A DNA stretch of 64,000 nt from Chloroflexota bacterium (GTDB taxonomy: Bacteria > Chloroflexota > Dehalococcoidia > Lucifugimonadales > Lucifugimonadaceae). The stretch is taken from NCBI GenBank assembly GCA_013204555.1, contig JABMNO010000017.1:17579-81578 (forward strand), read 5' to 3'. This document shows positions 29,823 through 37,699 of this stretch, piece by piece. The translations under genes were made by a program, and so were the position numbers. The stretch's first letter is position 1, and every line of letters starts with the position of its first letter. The notes under the pieces were generated by a model, which was given only the letters and a program-made list of their open reading frames with translations, did not search any database and was not told the origin of the DNA.

Positions 29823-30173
29823 CTATTCAAACTCCCTCAGTTGGCGTATCTCAACAAACCCGCCGTCTGGGATGTTTGGCATCTTTGACGCCCAGACCGC
29901 TGCCTCTTCGTCGTTGTCGGCCTCGATCGTATAGAAGCCACCGAGCTGTTCTTTCGTCTCTGCAAATGGGCCATCAGAGGCGATCGCGCCGCTGGCGTCG
30001 CGGACGATGCGTGCCGTTGACGCGGGCTGCAACGCCTCGCCGCCTAGCATTTTTCCGGATTCACGAAGGTCATTGGTGTAGCTGAACCAGCGACCCATAT
30101 TTTCCTCCATCTCTTCAGGAGTGAGGTTCATGTAGGTGGATTCGTCTGAGTAGATTAGAAGTGCGTAGCGCAT
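29823..30173 (-). CDS. YCII-related (DGPF domain) protein
   Basis: Small cytoplasmic protein of about 116 residues with the DGPF domain: MRYALLIYSDES at the start, the name motif SDGPFAETKEQLGGFYTIEA in the middle, and an acidic end. Members are often found near sigma factors or oxidative enzymes, but their function is unknown. I chose the ATG at 30173 because a GGAG (inside an upstream in-frame ATG codon context) lies 7 nt before it; the longer start at 30185 lacks one. No ECF sigma gene is adjacent. Confidence 0.85.
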   Translation of the reverse strand: MRYALLIYSDESTYMNLTPEEMEENMGRWFSYTNDLRESGKMLGGEALQPASTARIVRDASGAIASDGPFAETKEQLGGFYTIEADNDEEAAVWASKMPNIPDGGFVEIRQLREFE

Positions 30174-30388
30174 CGTGTGCTCCATGGTTGGTTGAACGGC
30201 TGAATATATGCCGTTTTACATCCACGACGAATACCGACGTGACAATTCGACACTTTTCGGCCATCAGGTTGCGAGTCGAGTATGCGGCGTCCGGGGTGCG
30301 GCCCTTCGAGTGGCCTCAGGAGAACCTACCGCAGCACCCCTACGTCGTCGGACCAGGCTATGCGCGGCCAATCGGCCAGTTTGCCCCT

Positions 30389-31543
30389 CTACCAGTCAGC
30401 TACCGAGCCATCGTTCTCGTGGTAGCTCTCGCCGCCGAGTTCCTCGTGATAGCCGTACGCCGGGCCGTCATACTCCTTGGTCGCCGCGACCTCATCAACC
30501 TCAACGCCCAGACCGGGTGTGTCCCATAGCGCAATGTGGCCGTCCACAACTTCCCAATCTTTCTTGAGAAGACCATTGCCGAGACCGGCGTCCACCTGCT
30601 CTTGAATCAGGAAGTTCGGCACCACCGCATCAACCAGCATGCAGGCGGCCAGCGCCAACGGGCCAATGGCACAGTGCGGCATGATGTGCTGGTAGTAGAC
30701 CTCAGCGTAGTTGGCGATTCGCTTGAGCTCAGATGGACCACCACAGTGGGCAACATCGGGTTGCAGCAGCGATACCGCCTGCTTCTCAATCACCTCTCGG
30801 AACTCCCAGCGCGAAAGCAGTCGCTCTCCAGTTGCGATTGGGAATGGCACCTTGTCGGCCACGAGTTTTAACGCGTCCGGATTCTCCTGTGGCACGGGCT
30901 CTTCTACGAACATTGGGCGCATGCCTTTGATCTCATGGCACACTTCAACTGCGAGTCCCGGCGTCATCTTTGCGTGGAAGTCGAAGGCCAGTTCAACGTC
31001 GTCGCCAACCCACTCGCGCATCAAGTACGCAGCCTTCACGAATTCATCGATTCGGGATGGTGGCTCGTGTGCCCGGAAGAAACCTGCCGGGCCAGCTTTG
31101 TAGGCGGTATATCCGCTCTTCTGGAGCATGGTGAGCCGGGTGCGGGACTCTTCAAGTCCTTCGTCAGTCAGGTCCCGAATGCCCCAGTGGGCGTACACGC
31201 GAATCCTGTCCCGAACATTGCCACCCATGAGCATGTAGCTGGGCACGCCATAGTGCTTGCCCGCCAGATCCCACAGTGCGGCATTCAGGCCGGCGATGGC
31301 GCTCATGTTGTGTGCGCCGCCCCGGAAGAATGGCGACCGATACATCTGCTGCCAGTGGTGCTCTATGCGGAGCGGGTCTTTGCCAATGAGATATTCGGCA
31401 AACTCATCGATGGCTGCCGGGACCGAGCGCGGCTTGCCTTCCAGAGTGCTCTCGCCCCAGCCTTCAATACCCGTGTCAGTGGATATTCGGACTAATCGGG
31501 TCCGATTGCGTGGCGCGAATTGATCAATTCGGGTAATTTTCAC
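30389..31543 (-). CDS. Enolase-superfamily dehydratase (galactonate/mannonate dehydratase-like)
   Basis: Predicted acid-sugar dehydratase of about 384 residues. The capping domain contains RSPFFRGGAHNMSAIAGLNA, characteristic of DgoD-type galactonate dehydratases. Barrel motifs include FDFHAKM, MFVEEPVP and IATGERLL as metal ligands, then QPDVAHCGGPSE and MPHCAIGPLALAAC with the C-terminal His. I chose the GTG at 31543 because a GGAGG lies 7 nt upstream. The upstream in-frame extension of 23 residues has no ribosome site. Galactonate itself is not proven as substrate. It is divergent from the DUF1445 gene. Confidence 0.87.
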   Translation of the reverse strand: MKITRIDQFAPRNRTRLVRISTDTGIEGWGESTLEGKPRSVPAAIDEFAEYLIGKDPLRIEHHWQQMYRSPFFRGGAHNMSAIAGLNAALWDLAGKHYGVPSYMLMGGNVRDRIRVYAHWGIRDLTDEGLEESRTRLTMLQKSGYTAYKAGPAGFFRAHEPPSRIDEFVKAAYLMREWVGDDVELAFDFHAKMTPGLAVEVCHEIKGMRPMFVEEPVPQENPDALKLVADKVPFPIATGERLLSRWEFREVIEKQAVSLLQPDVAHCGGPSELKRIANYAEVYYQHIMPHCAIGPLALAACMLVDAVVPNFLIQEQVDAGLGNGLLKKDWEVVDGHIALWDTPGLGVEVDEVAATKEYDGPAYGYHEELGGESYHENDGSVADW

Positions 31544-31675
31544 TATGGGGCCTCCAGATATGGGATACAGGCGAGCCGGGCCATAATACATCCGACGACC
31601 CGCGGAAGACATGAATATACGTCCTCTGGTTTACCATTTGCAGGATCAGTCTGACGAGCGACCTGGAGCGAGACA

Positions 31676-32476
31676 GTGGCAACGACAACAGATGTGACGA
31701 CAATTGACACCGGAATGGCCGCCCGAGAGGCGATCAGGGCAGGGCGTCGAATTCCTACCGGTGGATGGGCGCCGGGCTATGTCCAGGCCAATGTGGCAAT
31801 CCTGCCGAAAGATCTTGCATTCGATTTCCTGCTTTTCTGCCAGCGAAACCCGAAACCGTGCCCGGTTATTGAAGTTATTGAGGCTGGCAAGGTGCATCCC
31901 GTTATCAGCGCTCCATCAGCAGATATCAGAACTGACGTGCCCAGGTATCGGATCTGGCGCGACGGTGAACTGACTGATGAGGTCGAAACAATTGAAGAGC
32001 ACTGGTCTGACGACCTTGTCACGTTCTTGCTCGGATGCAGTTTCTCGTTTGAAAACGCTCTCATCGACAACGGAATCGAATTGCCGCACTACGGCACGGG
32101 CCAGAATGTATCCATGTTCAAGACCAGCGTCGATACGATTCCTGCGGGACCGTTCTCCGGGCCGATGGTCGTGTCAATGCGCTGGATACCACAGAACAAA
32201 GTTGTCAGGGCCGTGCAGTCCACATCGCGCTTCCCGGCTGTCCACGGTGCGCCGGTAAACGTTGGTGATCCCGCCGCTCTGGGCATTTCAGACGTTTCGA
32301 AACCGGACTTCGGCGATGCATGGGAACCCAAACCCGGCGATGTGCCAGTGTTCTGGGCCTGCGGTGTAACGCCTCAGGCGGTTGCGATGGCATCAAAGCC
32401 GCCGCTGATGATCACGCATGCGCCGGGATACATGTTTGTGACTGATTTGAGGGATGTGGATCTGGCGGTTTTTTAG
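31676..32476 (+). CDS. DUF1445 family protein (D-glutamate cyclase N-domain/putative hydro-lyase)
   Basis: Soluble protein of 266 residues matching the DUF1445 or 'putative hydro-lyase' family. Recognisable pieces are RAGRRIPTGGWAPGYVQANV, LLGCSFSFENALIDNGI, NVSMFKTSV, FSGPMVVSMRW and the C-terminal FWACGVTPQAVAM with ITHAPGYMFVTDL. In mammalian D-glutamate cyclase (DGLUCY) this domain is joined to a DUF4392 domain. Here the DUF4392 partner is a separate gene 287 nt downstream on the same strand. The GTG start has a GGAG 8 nt upstream. Confidence 0.85.
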   Translation: MATTTDVTTIDTGMAAREAIRAGRRIPTGGWAPGYVQANVAILPKDLAFDFLLFCQRNPKPCPVIEVIEAGKVHPVISAPSADIRTDVPRYRIWRDGELTDEVETIEEHWSDDLVTFLLGCSFSFENALIDNGIELPHYGTGQNVSMFKTSVDTIPAGPFSGPMVVSMRWIPQNKVVRAVQSTSRFPAVHGAPVNVGDPAALGISDVSKPDFGDAWEPKPGDVPVFWACGVTPQAVAMASKPPLMITHAPGYMFVTDLRDVDLAVF

Positions 32477-32510
32477 AGGTGGGATCGGCGAGCGTTGCCT
32501 GCGCCAAGCA

Positions 32511-32620
32511 TGTCATTCTGAGGCTCCGCGAAGAATCTCAGTTGGGAATCACGGTATGCGGCTCATCGAAACGCTCATGTCATGCGACGCTGAGATTCTT
32601 CGCGGAGCCTCAGAATGACA
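32511..32620 (+). repeat. Long perfect inverted repeat between the two cyclase-like genes
   Basis: A 31-nt arm at 32511-32541 (core TCATTCTGAGGCTCCGCGAA) is exactly reverse-complementary to 32590-32620, with 48 nt between the arms. RNA from this region would form a very stable stem-loop. It lies between the DUF1445 and DUF4392 genes and could attenuate or separate their expression. Similar 'TCATyyTGAG' ends are seen in the repeat at 21843-21990, so it is probably a mobile-type palindromic unit. Confidence 0.8.
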
Positions 32621-32763
32621 TATCGTCGAATGAGAAGGACGCCTTGGTATCGAAGACCATGACCTCTGACGAGGCCAACGCATCCGAAGGGTTGTTTCAG
32701 CGGACCACATGCGTCAATATTCTGACTCCATAACATTCGCAGTGAGAAGCCGGAGCAAACAAT

Positions 32764-33603
32764 ATGGGAGCGATTGAAGAGATCATCCTTCGTGGCGATG
32801 TGCGCGGCATGCGGCATCTGGCGCCTCATCTTGAACCGGACTACGTTACTGACTGCGCTCAGTTTGTGATGGATCACAAAGGTCGAGTAATCATCACAAC
32901 CGGCTTCTACATCTTGTCTGCAGGCCAGCCCGAGACTGACGGGCCACCTGGCGCGGTTGCGATTGGGAACGCGCTCGATGAGCTTGGATTCGATGTGTCT
33001 TACGTCACTGATTCGGTCTCGTTGTCCGCCCTCGCTTCGATCGTAAGTCCGGGGCACGCCATCATTGAGTTCCCGATCACTTCGCACCGTGAGTCGTCCG
33101 ATTTTGCACAGGAATTAATTCGTAACGAGCGTCCTGACCTCATGATCTCGATCGAGCGAGCGGGCATCTCCTCAGACGGTATCTACCGGAACATGCGCGG
33201 GATGGATATTTCAGACCACAACGCCAAGATTGATCACCTCTTTGACCAGAATCCATATTCGCTGGGAATAGGGGACGGTGGCAACGAGATTGGCATGGGG
33301 AACCTGGCCAAAATCATTGCTGAGACCGAAGGGCTTCCGGATGTTCCTGCCGTTACGACCACGACGAACCTGATATGCGCAGCCGTTTCTAACTGGGGTG
33401 GATATGGGCTGGTGACGGCGCTTTCACAGGCTGCTGGTCGCAACCTGCTTCCATCGCTTGATGATGAGGTCGATTGGGTAAATACTCTCGTTGAGGGTGG
33501 AGCGGTCGACGGCTTTTCTGGCGATAACAAAGCCTACGTGGACGGGTTCACTCTGGAAGAGAACGCAAAGTGTTTGACCGATCTGCATAAGCTTCTCGCT
33601 TAG
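32764..33603 (+). CDS. DUF4392 family protein (D-glutamate cyclase C-domain)
   Basis: Soluble protein of 279 residues matching the DUF4392 domain, the catalytic half of mammalian D-glutamate cyclase, which turns D-glutamate into 5-oxo-D-proline. Family features include VIITTGFYI, ETDGPPGAVAIGNALDELG, SIERAGISSDGIYRNMRG, DISDHNAKIDHLF and GIGDGGNEIGMGNL. The protein stands alone, without the N-terminal DUF1445 part, which is encoded by the gene just upstream. A GGAG precedes the ATG. The stop is only 5 nt from the stop of the convergent MFS gene. D-glutamate as substrate is inferred from family. Confidence 0.85.
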   Translation: MGAIEEIILRGDVRGMRHLAPHLEPDYVTDCAQFVMDHKGRVIITTGFYILSAGQPETDGPPGAVAIGNALDELGFDVSYVTDSVSLSALASIVSPGHAIIEFPITSHRESSDFAQELIRNERPDLMISIERAGISSDGIYRNMRGMDISDHNAKIDHLFDQNPYSLGIGDGGNEIGMGNLAKIIAETEGLPDVPAVTTTTNLICAAVSNWGGYGLVTALSQAAGRNLLPSLDDEVDWVNTLVEGGAVDGFSGDNKAYVDGFTLEENAKCLTDLHKLLA

Positions 33604-33607
33604 GTTT

Positions 33608-34891
33608 CTACCGCTTCTTCGTCTTACCGCTCTTTTTCAGTGTTTCCTGTACGAAGAAGAATGCTACTGCGGCTCCTATGAATCCAAAGCCGCCGGTCAC
33701 GACTGATGCGACGCCAAGGGTCGCCGCCTGAGCTACGAATCCGACGATGAACGGCCCTGTGCTGCCACCTATATCGCCAATAAGCCGCCACACGCCAATG
33801 AACTCGCCCGTCCTGTTGGGGGGGGAGAAGTCCACTCCAAGCGTGAACACGATTCCGCTGCTGATGCCATTTCCCACTCCAGCCCACAGACCGATTGCCA
33901 ACAGCGTTCCGAAGCTGCCTGCGAGCGGAATCAACACCAGCGACGAACCAAGCACGATCAGGCTGGGAACGAGGACCCATTTGCGTCCCCAGCGGTCCAT
34001 CACAATTCCGACCGGGTAGAAGAAGAAGCTATCGACCAGCGAGGATGCGCTCATGATCAGGTTGATCCCGCGTATATCGATGCCAATCGCATCGCCCCAG
34101 AGTGGGATGAGGATGGAGCGGCCGTTCCGGATGAGTTGCAGGCAGACCGCCGCAACCCCGGCGGTGGCGAAAATACGTTTATTCTCCGTGACGACTTCGC
34201 CCAGCCGGGAAACGATCGACTCACCCTCAACGTCGAGTCCACCGCCTCCCGTGTCCACCAGCATTTTTAGCATGAGCACTGCTGTGATGATGCCTATTCC
34301 GGCTTGAGCAAAGAATGTGGATTGCAAGCCAAACTCTTGAGCAATGAAAGCTGCAGCGAGTGGCCCAGCGAACAGGGCCATCCGGTTCACCCCGCCAAAC
34401 AGGGCGAGCGCACGGCCTCGATTCTGGTTCGGGATCACCTTGGCGATGTACGCCTGACGGGATATCGACCAAACGGCGCGGGCCATTCCCTGACAGAACC
34501 TCAAGGCTATGTAGATCCAGATGGTCGCGGCAAGACCCGCGCCTAAGGCCGTAACTCCAATTGCAGCGGTTCCAAACACCATGGTCTTCTTTGAGCCGAA
34601 CCGCGAGACAAACGCGCCGGATGGGACGTCAAAGAGCATTGTGCCAATTTCACGCGCTGCAACCGCTACTCCAATTAGCCCGAGACCGGCGCCGAGGTGT
34701 TTGGCGAACAGCGGGACTTGAGCAAGGACGAGTCCTTCGCCCAGAGATAGCAGCAGCGTTGGGACGTAGACCGTCCACATGATTGAGCGGATAGAGAACG
34801 GCGGCTCAGAATCTGGGATAGGTTGAGACACCGGCGGATCACCGGCATTATTCGGGTTGGTTTGAGGTGTCTCTTCAGAAGATTCTGGCAC
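33608..34891 (-). CDS. MFS transporter
   Basis: Major facilitator superfamily permease of 427 residues, with about 12 hydrophobic helices after a proline- and glutamate-rich N-terminal tail of about 35 residues. The A-like loop between helices 2 and 3 reads GAFVSRFGSKKTMV, and the corresponding loop in the second half GIVMDRWGRKWVL. It ends with a Lys-rich tail. The substrate cannot be told from sequence. The GTG start has no strong ribosome site, and a start further inside is possible. It is convergent with the DUF4392 gene, and a terminator lies upstream at 34942-34981. Confidence 0.85.
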   Translation of the reverse strand: MPESSEETPQTNPNNAGDPPVSQPIPDSEPPFSIRSIMWTVYVPTLLLSLGEGLVLAQVPLFAKHLGAGLGLIGVAVAAREIGTMLFDVPSGAFVSRFGSKKTMVFGTAAIGVTALGAGLAATIWIYIALRFCQGMARAVWSISRQAYIAKVIPNQNRGRALALFGGVNRMALFAGPLAAAFIAQEFGLQSTFFAQAGIGIITAVLMLKMLVDTGGGGLDVEGESIVSRLGEVVTENKRIFATAGVAAVCLQLIRNGRSILIPLWGDAIGIDIRGINLIMSASSLVDSFFFYPVGIVMDRWGRKWVLVPSLIVLGSSLVLIPLAGSFGTLLAIGLWAGVGNGISSGIVFTLGVDFSPPNRTGEFIGVWRLIGDIGGSTGPFIVGFVAQAATLGVASVVTGGFGFIGAAVAFFFVQETLKKSGKTKKR

Positions 34892-34941
34892 GGCGATGAA
34901 TCGTACCTGATCATGCCGTATGTGATCGGATTATCGAGGGA

Positions 34942-34981
34942 AAAAGAACGGCCCCACCAGAAATGGTGGGGCCGTTCTTTT
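34942..34981 (-). terminator. Strong intrinsic terminator
   Basis: A perfect 18-bp stem with a GAAA (or TTTC) tetraloop has a GC-rich core (CGGCCCCACCA) and A/T-rich flanks. It gives a U-tract on the minus-strand transcript just after the aminotransferase stop at 34995. The flanks are symmetric, so it could also stop plus-strand transcription. This is the clearest rho-independent terminator in the window. Confidence 0.9.
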
Positions 34982-34994
34982 GATTAGATCTTGG

Positions 34995-36203
34995 CTAGCC
35001 GCCCGGTGAAACCTTGAAGGAGCCCTCTCGCTCCATGATCTCTGCCAACAGCGCTACTCCGTCGCGGTTTTTCTCTACTGATTCGTAGCCGTAACAGAGT
35101 CTGGCGCAGTGGTCGCCGTCGCCATTGGGTGCAAAAGAGGCGCCGGAGTTGAATCCAACCCCTGCCTTGAACGCGATTGGCATCAGCTCAGTGGCGTTCA
35201 CATGTTCCGGGAACGTGACCCAGAGGTAGAGGCTTCCTTTAGGGGTGCTCCAGGTGGTCCCAGTGCCGCCAAAGTTCTCGCCAAGAGCCGCAACCATCGC
35301 GTCGCGCTTGGGCCGGTTGATCACGTTGATGTAGTCAATGTGCTTGTACATCTCGCGATTGAGGAATTCATAGACAGCCAATGACGTGAAGTGATTCGTC
35401 CCAGTCATCCGGAAGCTCAGCGCTCGGCGCATCGTTTCAGGGTCTGAGACAAAGTAGCCCAGGCGCAGGCCCGGTGCGAGGATCTTGGAGAACGAGCCCA
35501 CGTAGACAACCATGCCTGAATCATCAAGCGATCTGAACGACTCCTGTGTTTCGCCTTCGTAGCGCAGGTCCGTGTAGCACTCGTCTTCAATGATCACCAT
35601 GTGGTGTCGACGGCAGATATCGATGATCTGTTTTCGTCGTTCGGTCGGCAGCGTATTGCCGGTTGGGTTTTGAAACTCAGGAATGGTGTAGAGGAGCTTA
35701 GGTTTTTTGCCCTCTGCGGTGAGCTTCACAATGAGAGCTTCAAGCTCTTCTGGAATGATGCTGTCGTCGTCAATTGGTGTGCCAACGACGTTTGCTCCGG
35801 CCTTGCGGAACTGTGCCAGCGTTCCAGAGTAGACGTAGTGCTCCATGATGACCGTGTCACCGGGGTCCACAAGCGCCTTGATGACAACAAAGTTGGCCTC
35901 AGCAGAACCGTTGACTACCGCAATATTGTCTGGAGAGACCTTGAAGCCGTCGTCGCGTTCTAACTTTGCTGCGATCAACTCTCGTAGCTCCGGGATGCCT
36001 CTTGTATCCGGGTAGAACGCAAGATCACCACCTTGCTTCTCCAGCATGGTGCTCAGGGCGTCAGTCAAACCTTTGAAGGGAATTGAATCCGGGTCTGGTT
36101 GGGCTGTTGCGAAGTCATACTTGGCGTGAACGGGAACCCGTAGCTCCGTGTCCACACTGTCCTTGGAATAGATATTTGAGAGATCGAATGTCTGTGTCGC
36201 CAT
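34995..36203 (-). CDS. PLP-dependent aminotransferase (class I/II)
   Basis: Fold-type I aminotransferase of 402 residues. It shows FYPDTRGIPELRELIA, NGSAEANFVVIKALVDPGD in the cofactor loop, the Asp and Tyr that hold PLP in IIEDECYTDLRY, and the Schiff-base Lys in VYVGSFSKILAPGLRLGY. The closest characterised group by eye is the 2-aminoadipate/aromatic aminotransferase (LysN-like) branch related to MocR C-domains, but there is no GntR DNA-binding domain here. The amino donor is unknown. It ends at a strong terminator. Confidence 0.88.
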   Translation of the reverse strand: MATQTFDLSNIYSKDSVDTELRVPVHAKYDFATAQPDPDSIPFKGLTDALSTMLEKQGGDLAFYPDTRGIPELRELIAAKLERDDGFKVSPDNIAVVNGSAEANFVVIKALVDPGDTVIMEHYVYSGTLAQFRKAGANVVGTPIDDDSIIPEELEALIVKLTAEGKKPKLLYTIPEFQNPTGNTLPTERRKQIIDICRRHHMVIIEDECYTDLRYEGETQESFRSLDDSGMVVYVGSFSKILAPGLRLGYFVSDPETMRRALSFRMTGTNHFTSLAVYEFLNREMYKHIDYINVINRPKRDAMVAALGENFGGTGTTWSTPKGSLYLWVTFPEHVNATELMPIAFKAGVGFNSGASFAPNGDGDHCARLCYGYESVEKNRDGVALLAEIMEREGSFKVSPGG

Positions 36204-36378
36204 TGGTTGCAGCTAGTCCCCCAGGGCCGGATTGTGTGGTGCGCTCGCCATTTTCGTGAGTCCACGATGGTGGCACAGTTTAGGGCCGTCGCCATACACG
36301 CGCAAACGCCTTCCTCCCGCGATCGGGACTGATTGCCAGTTCACGATAGAGAAGGAAGGCGTCAGGCGGAGGGCGGAG

Positions 36379-37206
36379 CTATGCCGCAGAGATGGTGTCT
36401 TCGCACTCTCTGGGTATAGCAAATGAGACGGTAGTTCCGCGGCCGGGACTACTTTTTATCGATATGTTGCCCCCGTGGGCATGAATGATTTCTCGGGTAA
36501 CGAATAGGCCAAGTCCCAGCCCCGGGACAACTGCGCCTGAGCCATTTTCAGCCCTATAAAAATTGTCGAATACTTTCGATAATTCCTCGCTCGGTATGCC
36601 GATCCCTCTATCTACTATTTGCACATAGAATCGGGAGTCATCCACCTCAGCGGCGAGATCAATTTGAGAACTTGGGGAACTGAACTTCGATGCGTTGGTG
36701 AGCAGGTTACCCAGAGCCTGATGTATTCGAGAACGATCAGCCTGGATAACACTGCCTGGAATTGGCGATTGCACGATCAGAGTCTGGCCTGCTGATTCCA
36801 GTATCGGTCTCATAGACTTTGCCGTTTCATCGATCAGGTCAGCTGCGTCAATACTGGTCTTCACAATTGAGACATCTTTTTGCCGACCAAATGCTACGAT
36901 CTCACCAAGATCTTTGATGATCTCTGTCAGTACGCTGGCATTGCGACTGACACTTTTGAGTTGGTCCATTTCGCGAGAGCCGAGGCGATCATCACGGTTT
37001 CTCAAAAGAAGGTCACAAAATGCCACGATGGAAGTGAGCGGAGTTCTCAGCTCATGAGAGACCACCGCAAGCGACTGGCGCATTGCCGCATTTTCACGCT
37101 CCAACTCCAAGAATTGGTCAGCCAGGCGCGTGTCCGCGTCGGTTGAAACCGCAATGTGGTTTGACTCCAGAGGCACAGAACTAATCTTAGTCACTGATGG
37201 TCCCAA
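36379..37206 (-). CDS. Soluble sensor histidine kinase
   Basis: Protein of about 275 residues with no transmembrane segment and no obvious sensor domain. After about 45 residues of coiled-coil-like linker comes a HisKA dimerisation domain with the phospho-accepting His in VVSHELRTPLTSIV. The ATP-binding domain follows (NLLTNASKF as N box, DRGIGIPSEEL as G1, GLGLGLFVTREI as G2). The long start at 37206 is a TTG and a GTG three codons in is also possible. It is divergent from the comX-like gene across 274 nt, so the two share a regulatory region. It may feed into the same signalling network, which is inference. Confidence 0.85.
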   Translation of the reverse strand: MGPSVTKISSVPLESNHIAVSTDADTRLADQFLELERENAAMRQSLAVVSHELRTPLTSIVAFCDLLLRNRDDRLGSREMDQLKSVSRNASVLTEIIKDLGEIVAFGRQKDVSIVKTSIDAADLIDETAKSMRPILESAGQTLIVQSPIPGSVIQADRSRIHQALGNLLTNASKFSSPSSQIDLAAEVDDSRFYVQIVDRGIGIPSEELSKVFDNFYRAENGSGAVVPGLGLGLFVTREIIHAHGGNISIKSSPGRGTTVSFAIPRECEDTISAA

Positions 37207-37480
37207 CTGATGACCCGCCTACTTGTCACGAGCCAATCGGATACACGAAAATGAGCTTCCCGGATATCCCCGGAAGCCTGCGTCCCCGATTGAATACTTA
37301 GCGTAACTTCGGCGGTCGAGCGGGTGTACAGCAGCATACCCACCTCAATCTAGATATTTTCCTAGTAACGCGTAGGGGAATACCTAGTGACTGTCGATGT
37401 AATACGGCCCATTCTTTCGGCTTAAGGCTAGGCATTTACCTGGCTGGGACTGGTCGAATATCGACGCAGGAGGTAGGAAT
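37207..37480 (+). promoter_or_regulatory. Divergent regulatory region upstream of the comX-like gene
   Basis: No gene fits here. The region must contain promoters for the comX-like operon (+) and the soluble kinase (-). At 37375-37384 is GGGGAATACC, whose complement GGTATTCCCC differs by one base from sites upstream of comP and of the CHASE kinase. It is flanked by two CCTAGT direct repeats, at about 37361 and 37383. The AGGAGG ribosome site for the peptide gene ends about 8 nt before 37481. Whether the site is an operator or part of a -10 element cannot be decided by eye. Confidence 0.5.
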
Positions 37481-37699
37481 ATGTCCAGTATGGACACGAA
37501 CATGGTGGAAGCCATTGCACGCGAAGTTGAGAAGTCACCGCTGTCGCCCGATGTCGAGTCTTTCATCAACTCCTTTGAACTCACATCGGATGAGAAGACC
37601 GAAGTCGTCAAGATCCTGAACGACATGAAGTTCAAGGGTGATGACGTCAGTGCGCTGCCAAACACACCACCGCAGATCGTCGACGCGGGTTGGGCCTAA
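37481..37699 (+). CDS. comX: ComX-like pre-pheromone peptide
   Basis: A 72-residue acidic peptide that ends in VDAGWA, placing its only Trp second from the C-terminus. In Bacillus ComX, a 53-58-residue precursor, the C-terminal part is released as a pheromone after ComQ adds a farnesyl or geranyl group to a Trp near the end. The middle segment SFELTSDEKTEVVKILND lines up well by eye with B. subtilis ComX GFDVQETETIIKAYND. A strong AGGAGG precedes the ATG; a second ATG three codons in is possible. The stop abuts the comQ-like start with no gap. The identification rests on peptide features plus the ComQ-, ComP- and ComA-like genes that follow. It is not proven biochemically. Confidence 0.75.
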   Translation: MSSMDTNMVEAIAREVEKSPLSPDVESFINSFELTSDEKTEVVKILNDMKFKGDDVSALPNTPPQIVDAGWA

